A DNA stretch of 10,186 nucleotides from an uncultured Bacilli bacterium (GTDB lineage: Bacteria > Bacillota_I > Bacilli_A > RF39 > UBA660). Each line of letters begins with the position of its first letter. Position 1 is the stretch's first letter. Position numbers and translations under genes: made by a program. The stretch covers positions 1 through 10,186 of the forward strand of contig CAKOMS010000023.1 of the NCBI GenBank assembly GCA_934096735.1, in the 5' to 3' direction. The notes beneath the pieces are model-generated. The model worked only from the letters and a program-made list of their open reading frames with translations. It made no database searches and was not told the DNA's origin. Below, in pieces: positions 6,564 through 10,186 of this stretch.

Positions 6564-7271
6564 TCAATTGTTTTTAATTGATCCAAATCTCCTATCTCTG
6601 TTTTGATAATATGAAATGGCTTCATCTAAATCATTTTCTAAAAAGTCGGGAAACAAAGTATCACAAAAATAAATCTCAGCATAAAAAGATTCATACAACA
6701 TAAAATTGCTTAATCTATGTTCTCTTCCTGTTCTTATAAGTAAATCTATCGGAGGCAAATCTTGATATAAAAATTTAAAATAATTTTCTCTATTTAATGT
6801 ATTTATATCAAATTCTCCATCCAACATTTTTTTACAAATATCTTTAGTAGCATCAACAATTTCTTCTTGTCCACCATAATTTAAACATATATTTAATATA
6901 CATTCAGTATTATTTTTAGTTCTTTCTTTTATGTTTTCCATAGCAGTTAAAACATCTTCTCTAAGAGGTTCTTTTCTTCCGCTAAAAACAACTTTTATAC
7001 CTTCATCACAAACTTTTTTCAATTTATGATCAAAGTAATATATTAAAAGGTTCATTAAATAATCTACTTCTTCCTTACTTCTTTTGAAATTATCTGTTGA
7101 AAATGCATAAACAGTCAACACTTTAACCCCAATTTTTTTAGCATATAACGCTAATTTTTCTAAAGTTTTTGCTCCTTCTTTATGACCTTCACTTCTTTTT
7201 TTATTTCTCTCTTGTGCCCATCGACCATTACCATCCATTATAATTCCAACATGATTAGGTATTGTATTCAT
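6564..7271 (-). CDS. uppS: Undecaprenyl diphosphate synthase (cis-prenyltransferase)
   Basis: It condenses eight isopentenyl diphosphates onto farnesyl diphosphate to give the C55 carrier lipid for peptidoglycan and wall polymers. The 235-aa product has the family motifs in order: HVGIIMDGNGRWA (7-19, catalytic Asp13), AFSTDNFKRS (56-65; usually AFSTENWKR), LNYGGQEEIVDA (130-141), and DLLIRTGREHRLSNFMLY (176-193), ending in FPDF near 207-210. The pyrophosphate-binding Arg180, Arg186 and Ser188 are present, but the usual RTSGE is RTGRE. AAAGGAA precedes the ATG by 5 nt. The gene starts only 17 nt after the CCA end of tRNA-Thr(CGT), so both are apparently made as one transcript. It lacks the usual cdsA-dxr neighbours. 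Confidence 0.96.
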   Translation of the reverse strand: MNTIPNHVGIIMDGNGRWAQERNKKRSEGHKEGAKTLEKLALYAKKIGVKVLTVYAFSTDNFKRSKEEVDYLMNLLIYYFDHKLKKVCDEGIKVVFSGRKEPLREDVLTAMENIKERTKNNTECILNICLNYGGQEEIVDATKDICKKMLDGEFDINTLNRENYFKFLYQDLPPIDLLIRTGREHRLSNFMLYESFYAEIYFCDTLFPDFLENDLDEAISYYQNRDRRFGSIKNN

Positions 7272-7288
7272 ATATATTCCTTTCTTAA

Positions 7289-7364
7289 TGGTGCCGAAAA
7301 CAGGAATCGAACCCGCAACCTACTGATTACGATTCAGTTGCTCTACCAATTGAGCTATTTCGGC
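7289..7364 (-). tRNA. tRNA-Thr (CGT), CCA encoded
   Basis: Acceptor GCCGAAA pairs with TTTCGGC. The D arm is AGCTCAATTGGTAGAGC, anticodon stem ACTGA/TCAGT, loop ATCGTAA (anticodon CGT, Thr ACG), T arm GCGGG-TTCGATT-CCTGT, discriminator A and genomic CCA (7289-7291). G1-C72 and C2-G71 are typical Thr identity pairs. It lies directly upstream of uppS with no room for a separate promoter. Confidence 0.95.
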
Positions 7365-7376
7365 ACTACCTTTATA

Positions 7377-7385
7377 ATTATATCA
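7377..7385 (-). promoter_or_regulatory. Extended -10 promoter for tRNA-Thr(CGT)-uppS
   Basis: The minus strand has TGATATAAT (TATAAT at 7377-7382), an extended -10. A TTTAAA/TTAAAA about 17-18 nt upstream could be a weak -35. Transcription would start about 6 nt before the tRNA, so this promoter would also drive uppS and the following membrane protein gene. Confidence 0.65.
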
Positions 7386-7406
7386 TAAATCAAATATTTT
7401 TTTAAA

Positions 7407-8189
7407 TTATAGTTTATCTAAAAAATCAGATACACCATCTTCATCATTTGTTAAAGTTACTTCTTTTGCTTGTAATTTTACTTCATCTAAAGCATTACCC
7501 ATAGCAACACCTAAACCTACTTTATTAATTATTGGCAAATCATTTGTACTATCACCGAAAAATATTACTTCATCAGTTGAAATATTTAGTTTTTGACACA
7601 AACTTTTAATCGTTTCAAATTTATCTATACCAACCGGATTAACCGATAACCATCCTAGAGTACTACCAGTATCAGTATCAAACATTTCATAAACATAAAC
7701 ACCATTAAAGTTATTTTCTATATATTCTTTATATTTTAAAATATTTTTAGTATCACAAAAAAACAAATTAATTCTAATAACATCTTCATCAATTTCATCT
7801 AAATTATTAATTTTTTTTGAATAACCATTAAAATTAAGGTCATTTGTTATAGTATAATAATGATTTAAAGTACAATAATCAATTTTTAAAGTAATTTCTT
7901 TAAAATAATCAGTTAAATTTTGAATATCAGTTGATGAAATTTTTCCAAAGTTTGTTATTTCATTTGTACTAGGATTAAATAAATAACCCCCATTATTTAA
8001 TACCAAATAATCAAAAATTTTTACATCACATACATTTTTAACACTCATTAAATTTCTTGCAGTCACTCCTACTACAAAATAGCCATTATCTCTATATTTT
8101 TTTATAGTATTTAAATTTCTCAAAGATATTTGCTTTTTACTATTTAAAAGTGTTCCATCGAAATCTGTTCCAATTAATCTATATTTCAT
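7407..8189 (-). CDS. Cof-type HAD-superfamily phosphatase (class IIB)
   Basis: These Mg-dependent hydrolases form an aspartyl-phosphate and act on sugar phosphates, nucleotides or FMN-like cofactors; the exact substrate cannot be told from sequence. The 260-aa product has motif I DFDGTLLN (nucleophile Asp9, acid/base Asp11), motif II VTAR (Thr43) and motif IV GDSTNDLPII (212-221). A C2B-type cap lies between motifs II and IV, with GVAMGNA after motif IV, all typical of the Cof family. The start chosen is ATG at 8189, five residues after a possible upstream ATG (8204). This matches the family N-terminus and leaves GAGGT 8-9 nt upstream, but the longer start with AAGG is not excluded. No clear terminator follows before tRNA-Thr(CGT), so some readthrough into tRNA-uppS is possible. 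Confidence 0.92.
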   Translation of the reverse strand: MKYRLIGTDFDGTLLNSKKQISLRNLNTIKKYRDNGYFVVGVTARNLMSVKNVCDVKIFDYLVLNNGGYLFNPSTNEITNFGKISSTDIQNLTDYFKEITLKIDYCTLNHYYTITNDLNFNGYSKKINNLDEIDEDVIRINLFFCDTKNILKYKEYIENNFNGVYVYEMFDTDTGSTLGWLSVNPVGIDKFETIKSLCQKLNISTDEVIFFGDSTNDLPIINKVGLGVAMGNALDEVKLQAKEVTLTNDEDGVSDFLDKL

Positions 8190-8220
8190 TATCCAATACC
8201 TCATTCTACCTTCTAAACTA

Positions 8221-8229
8221 ATTATAACA
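8221..8229 (-). promoter_or_regulatory. Extended -10 promoter of the HAD phosphatase gene
   Basis: The minus strand carries TGTTATAAT (TATAAT at 8221-8226) directly behind the terminator of tRNA-Thr(GGT). The -35 is weak and A/T-rich. The predicted start is near 8214, about 25 nt before the preferred ATG. Confidence 0.6.
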
Positions 8230-8251
8230 CGTATATTTTAAAAAAATTTAT

Positions 8252-8277
8252 AAAAAAAGTAAGTATTATTAACTTAC
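8252..8277 (-). terminator. Intrinsic terminator after tRNA-Thr(GGT)
   Basis: On the minus strand GTAAGT (8277-8272) pairs with ACTTAC (8264-8259) across a 7-nt loop and is followed by seven U residues. It lies 7 nt past the CCA of the tRNA. Confidence 0.8.
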
Positions 8278-8283
8278 ATTAAA

Positions 8284-8357
8284 TGGTGCTGTATGACTGA
8301 ATTGAACAGTCCTCTGATGCTTACCATGCATCTGTTCTACCACTAAACTAAAACAGC
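8284..8357 (-). tRNA. tRNA-Thr (GGT), CCA encoded
   Basis: Acceptor GCTGTTT faces ATACAGC, leaving a T6-T67 mismatch. The D stem is GTTT/GAAC, anticodon stem GATGC/GCATC, loop ATGGTAA (anticodon GGT, Thr ACC), T arm GACTG-TTCAATT-CAGTC, discriminator A and CCA. G1-C72 and C2-G71 agree with Thr identity. The acceptor mismatch and the weak D stem make it less regular than the other tRNAs here, but the arms are complete, so I call it functional. Confidence 0.85.
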
Positions 8358-8402
8358 AATCCTAATTAATTATAACACAACATTTAATTAATTAGAATTG
8401 CT
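8355..8402 (-). terminator. Long hairpin after the surface-protein gene, overlapping the tRNA-Thr(GGT) 5' end
   Basis: AGCAATCCTAATTAAT (8355-8370) and ATTAATTAGAATTGCT (8387-8402) form a 16-bp stem on the minus-strand RNA with one U-G wobble and a 16-nt loop. It stands 10 nt past the surface-protein stop codon and probably ends that transcript or protects its 3' end. The following U tract is poor (GUUUU, already tRNA sequence). The distal arm includes the first three tRNA nucleotides and the tRNA promoter -10. Confidence 0.55.
8369..8377 (-). promoter_or_regulatory. Extended -10 promoter of tRNA-Thr(GGT)
   Basis: The minus strand reads TGTTATAAT (TATAAT at 8369-8374), with TTCTAA 17 nt upstream as a weak -35. 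Transcription would begin about 5 nt before the tRNA. The promoter lies in the loop and distal arm of the hairpin at 8355-8402. Confidence 0.6.
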
Positions 8403-8411
8403 ATTTATTAT

Positions 8412-9305
8412 TTAACTAGCTAAATTTAAATATACATTACATTCATCTTTAGAAGTCGCATCTACTAATACATAACCATTTTCATATGTAACAGTACTTC
8501 CATTATCACAACTACTTCTAGAATTCAAAGTATAAGATTTATTAGCAGGTATTGTATTTGTTTGAGTAAATACTCCATTACCTTTTTTCTCCTCAATATA
8601 AGTATTAACAATTATATCTGCATTACCTGTGCTATTAAAATATGCATAACAAACAGTATGTGGTTTACTAGCAGACACAGTAAACTTTCTCAAATTACTA
8701 TCAAATGTAAGAGTAGCATTATTAGTACAAGTATAACTTGTAAATTCATAACCATATATCGGAACACTATCTAAATTCTTATAATATTTTGAATTATAAG
8801 AATGATCAGTTGATGATTTACTTTCTCCCATAATGTATACATCAATATCACTAGGCATAGATTCATCGAAATAGAATTTACAAGTAACAACTGTTTTGCT
8901 ATTCAAAGTAAACGCCATAGTTTCTGTATTAAAAGAATAATTACAATCAGCACTAGAATTATCTTTTGAGCATGTAATATTTTCTTTAGTAACTGGCGAA
9001 AAACATTTAGTAAGAGCACTATTAAAAGTATATCCCATAGCAGGAACAGCATAAGTTCGTATATATTTACCAGAAGAATTTTGCTTATAAATTAACATAT
9101 TGATATCTCCATCGGCATCCATACCATCAAAATCTCCTATTTTACTACCAATAAAAGATACATTAGAAGTATTAAAGTAATAAGCATATACACCTTTAAT
9201 ACCTAAAAATAAAAGTACAGCAAAAAAAGTCACAATCAAAATCCTGTGAGTCATACTAAGTTCAGTCGAATATTTATTGAGTTTCTTCTCAATTCTACTA
9301 GCCAT
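8412..9305 (-). CDS. Signal-anchored surface protein with three cysteine-bearing repeats
   Basis: No assigned function is recognised. The 297-aa product has a short basic cytoplasmic start (MASRIEKKLNKYS), one membrane segment at about 21-44 (RILIVTFFAVLLFLGIKGVY) and a C-terminal region expected outside the cell. That region has three diverged copies of one module, at about 66-146, 152-223 and 229-294. Each opens DI.(M/V), has an (V/I)P..(G/K).Y.(F/L).S segment, a central Cys and a closing C..Y segment (CKFYF, CYAYF, CNVYL). The Cys pairs (about 193/219 and 266/289, with four in copy one) could form disulfides. Asn, Ser and Thr are abundant, as in adhesin-like beta domains. The start at 9305 is chosen because AGAGG lies 8 nt upstream; the ATG at 9323 has no such site. 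Confidence 0.8.
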   Translation of the reverse strand: MASRIEKKLNKYSTELSMTHRILIVTFFAVLLFLGIKGVYAYYFNTSNVSFIGSKIGDFDGMDADGDINMLIYKQNSSGKYIRTYAVPAMGYTFNSALTKCFSPVTKENITCSKDNSSADCNYSFNTETMAFTLNSKTVVTCKFYFDESMPSDIDVYIMGESKSSTDHSYNSKYYKNLDSVPIYGYEFTSYTCTNNATLTFDSNLRKFTVSASKPHTVCYAYFNSTGNADIIVNTYIEEKKGNGVFTQTNTIPANKSYTLNSRSSCDNGSTVTYENGYVLVDATSKDECNVYLNLAS

Positions 9306-9373
9306 ACTAACTGCCTCTTTCATTATTTTTTAAATAGCAATATGTTACCCTCTAACTTATTCTATCTAACAAA

Positions 9374-9402
9374 ATTATATTATATTAGAAAATCTTTGTA
9401 AA
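9374..9402 (-). promoter_or_regulatory. Promoter of the surface-protein gene
   Basis: -35 TTTACA (9397-9402), a 17-nt spacer and -10 TATAAT (9374-9379) on the minus strand; another TATAAT overlaps out of register. The start would be near 9367, giving a leader of about 60 nt. Confidence 0.75.
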
Positions 9403-9412
9403 GAACTTTTAA

Positions 9413-9449
9413 TGACAAATAGTGACAAAAATGTAAATAATTTGACAAA
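9413..9449. repeat. Phased TGACAAA boxes upstream of the surface-protein promoter
   Basis: TGACAAA occurs exactly at 9413, 9423 and 9443, and a variant TGTAAAT at 9432. The spacing of about 10, 9 and 11 bp puts all four on one face of the helix. Relative to the predicted start they lie at about -46, -56, -65 and -76, just upstream of the -35. This is a natural place for an activator or a curved element, but the binding protein is unknown. Confidence 0.55.
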
Positions 9450-9450
9450 A

Positions 9451-9470
9451 TAAAAAACCCTTAATAGGGT
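9451..9470 (-). terminator. Terminator of the four-tRNA transcript
   Basis: On the minus strand ACCCT and AGGGT pair around an ATTA loop and are followed by a run of U residues. It lies 13 nt after the CCA of tRNA-Phe. Confidence 0.8.
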
Positions 9471-9483
9471 ATTATTTGTCTTC

Positions 9484-9559
9484 TGGTGGCTCCAGCGGGA
9501 ATTGAACCAGCGACACAAGGATTTTCAGTCCTCTGCTCTGCCAACTGAGCTATGGAGCC
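9484..9559 (-). tRNA. tRNA-Phe (GAA), CCA encoded
   Basis: Acceptor GGCTCCA/TGGAGCC, D arm AGCTCAGTTGGCAGAGC, anticodon loop CTGAAAA (anticodon GAA), T loop TTCAATT, discriminator A and CCA. It is the last tRNA of the Ser-fMet-Asp-Phe transcript. Confidence 0.96.
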
Positions 9560-9562
9560 ATA

Positions 9563-9639
9563 TGGCGGTTCGTACGGGATTTGAACCCGTGATCTCCTGC
9601 GTGACAGGCAGGCGTCATAGGCCTCTAGACTAACGAACC
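9563..9639 (-). tRNA. tRNA-Asp (GTC), CCA encoded
   Basis: Acceptor GGTTCGT/ACGAACC, anticodon stem CCTGC/GCAGG, loop CTGTCAC (anticodon GTC), T arm ACGGG-TTCAAAT-CCCGT, discriminator G and CCA. It is 3 nt from tRNA-Phe and 1 nt from tRNA-fMet. Confidence 0.96.
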
Positions 9640-9640
9640 A

Positions 9641-9718
<78 letters not shown>

Positions 9719-9736
9719 ATGTAAATCTTTCAAAAA

Positions 9737-9829
9737 TGGCGGAGGAAAAGGGATTCGAACCCCTGCGCCGCTCACACGACCTTCCGGTTTTCAAGACCGG
9801 TCCCTTCAACCAGACTTGGGTATTCCTCC
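9737..9829 (-). tRNA. tRNA-Ser (TGA), CCA encoded
   Basis: Acceptor GGAGGAA/TTCCTCC, anticodon stem CCGGT/ACCGG, loop CTTGAAA (anticodon TGA) and a long variable arm typical of class II tRNAs. The T arm is AGGGG-TTCGAAT-CCCTT, with discriminator G and CCA. It is the first gene of the four-tRNA transcript. Confidence 0.96.
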
Positions 9830-9848
9830 ATTTCTAAAGGACAAATTG

Positions 9849-9878
9849 ATTATAACATATAAGAAAATGATGTGTCAA
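9849..9878 (-). promoter_or_regulatory. Promoter of the Ser-fMet-Asp-Phe tRNA operon
   Basis: Consensus -35 TTGACA (9873-9878), 18-nt spacer and extended -10 TGTTATAAT (TATAAT at 9849-9854) on the minus strand. A perfect 12-bp palindrome ATACAATTGTAT (9878-9889) touches the -35. Confidence 0.85.
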
Positions 9879-9932
9879 TACAATTGTATGAACTTTTTCT
9901 ATAAATTTTTCAAAAAAAATAACAAAAAAGTA

Positions 9933-9961
9933 TTGAATTTATATAAAAAAACAGTTATAAT
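9933..9961 (+). promoter_or_regulatory. Promoter of tRNA-Leu
   Basis: -35 TTGAAT (9933-9938), 17-nt spacer, -10 TATAAT (9956-9961). The predicted start near 9968 leaves a leader of about 25 nt before the tRNA. Confidence 0.8.
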
Positions 9962-9992
9962 TTTAAGTGTCTTAAGCAAAAGACAAATAAAT

Positions 9993-10081
9993 GCCCAAGT
10001 GGCGGAACAGGTAGACGCACAGGACTTAAAATCCTGCGAGATTTAAACCTCGTGCCGGTTCAAGTCCGGCCTTGGGCACCA
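9993..10081 (+). tRNA. tRNA-Leu (TAA), CCA encoded
   Basis: Acceptor GCCCAAG/CTTGGGC, anticodon stem CAGGA/TCCTG, loop CTTAAAA (anticodon TAA), and a long variable arm CGAGATTTAAACCTCG. It also has T arm CCGGT-TCAAGTC-CGGC (read with its flanking pair), discriminator A and CCA. It is the only plus-strand RNA gene here. Confidence 0.96.
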
Positions 10082-10091
10082 AAAAAAAATT

Positions 10092-10115
10092 AAACCTTTA
10101 TTACAAAGGTTTTTT
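10092..10115. terminator. Terminator after tRNA-Leu, probably bidirectional
   Basis: AAACCTTT (10092-10099) pairs with AAAGGTTT (10105-10112) around ATTAC, followed by T residues. On the other strand it is followed by nine T residues (10089-10081), so it would also stop transcription entering from the right. Confidence 0.85.
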
Positions 10116-10186
10116 ATATTGTAATTTCAACCGCACCATTTAATTTAATTTTATCAGATAATAAATATTAGTCAATTTTTTTATTT

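Noticed and set aside
128..6566. UGA read as Trp, as in mycoplasmas
   Set aside because: TGA ends the 146-aa gene and uppS at the expected places and conserved Trp residues use TGG, so the standard code fits.
7182..7388. Plus-strand open frame across uppS and tRNA-Thr(CGT)
   Set aside because: It runs through a tRNA on the opposite strand and has no ribosome site; it is a chance frame.
8562..8774. Plus-strand open frame inside the surface-protein gene
   Set aside because: It is antisense to the repeat modules and has no independent support.
9306..9370. Riboswitch or T-box in the surface-protein leader
   Set aside because: The leader is about 60 nt, AT-rich, and has no recognisable conserved core or antiterminator.
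10114..10170. Minus-strand tail ending KIKLNGAVEITI before the tRNA-Leu terminator
   Set aside because: It looks a little like a protein C-terminus placed before a terminator, but an in-frame stop at 10168-10170 and no start codon leave about 17 residues. Not supportable without the sequence to the right.

Overview
The window is very AT-rich and reads like the chromosome of a low-GC Firmicutes lineage, most likely a small-genome member of Bacilli related to the uncultured gut RF39/Mollicutes-like groups (inference). Supporting this are the RNase J, SufB, SpoVS and Cof-type HAD content, AGGAGG-like ribosome binding sites, short A/T-rich terminators, many tRNAs between genes, and a surface protein built from a repeated module that I recall from such genomes. 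TGA ends at least two genes (the 146-aa protein and uppS) and Trp is TGG, so the standard bacterial code applies and this is not a UGA-Trp mycoplasma.

Almost everything is on the minus strand, so transcription runs right to left. The right end (9484-10112) holds a strong promoter driving four tRNAs, Ser(TGA)-fMet-Asp-Phe, closed by a terminator. A divergent plus-strand tRNA-Leu(TAA) has its own promoter and terminator. Next comes a signal-anchored extracellular protein with three cysteine-bearing repeats, preceded by four helically phased TGACAAA-like boxes. A tRNA-Thr(GGT) follows, whose 5' end is buried in a long hairpin, and then a Cof-type HAD phosphatase. tRNA-Thr(CGT) sits 17 nt in front of uppS (undecaprenyl diphosphate synthase) and apparently shares its transcript with uppS and a six-helix membrane protein.

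The middle (3639-5927) has spoVS, then a plus-strand tail-anchored protein of unknown function convergent with it. That gene is divergent from a sufB that has no other suf gene beside it. The left part has a short single-stranded DNA binding protein without an acidic tail, a small membrane-anchored protein that looks like the N-terminal part of a deacetylase-associated family, and an RNase J homologue. In the RNase J homologue three metal-site positions are substituted. A 146-aa helical protein follows, with its start codon directly after the RNase J terminator, and then tRNA-Asn, cut by the window edge.

There is no large novel cassette such as a CRISPR array, phage or transposon. The unusual points are the degenerate RNase J, tRNA/mRNA fusions and overlaps, two divergent or phased regulatory layouts, and the unknown surface and tail-anchored proteins. 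No gap longer than 300 bases lacks a gene. The largest spaces, 9306-9483 and 9830-9992, hold the promoters and terminators listed.
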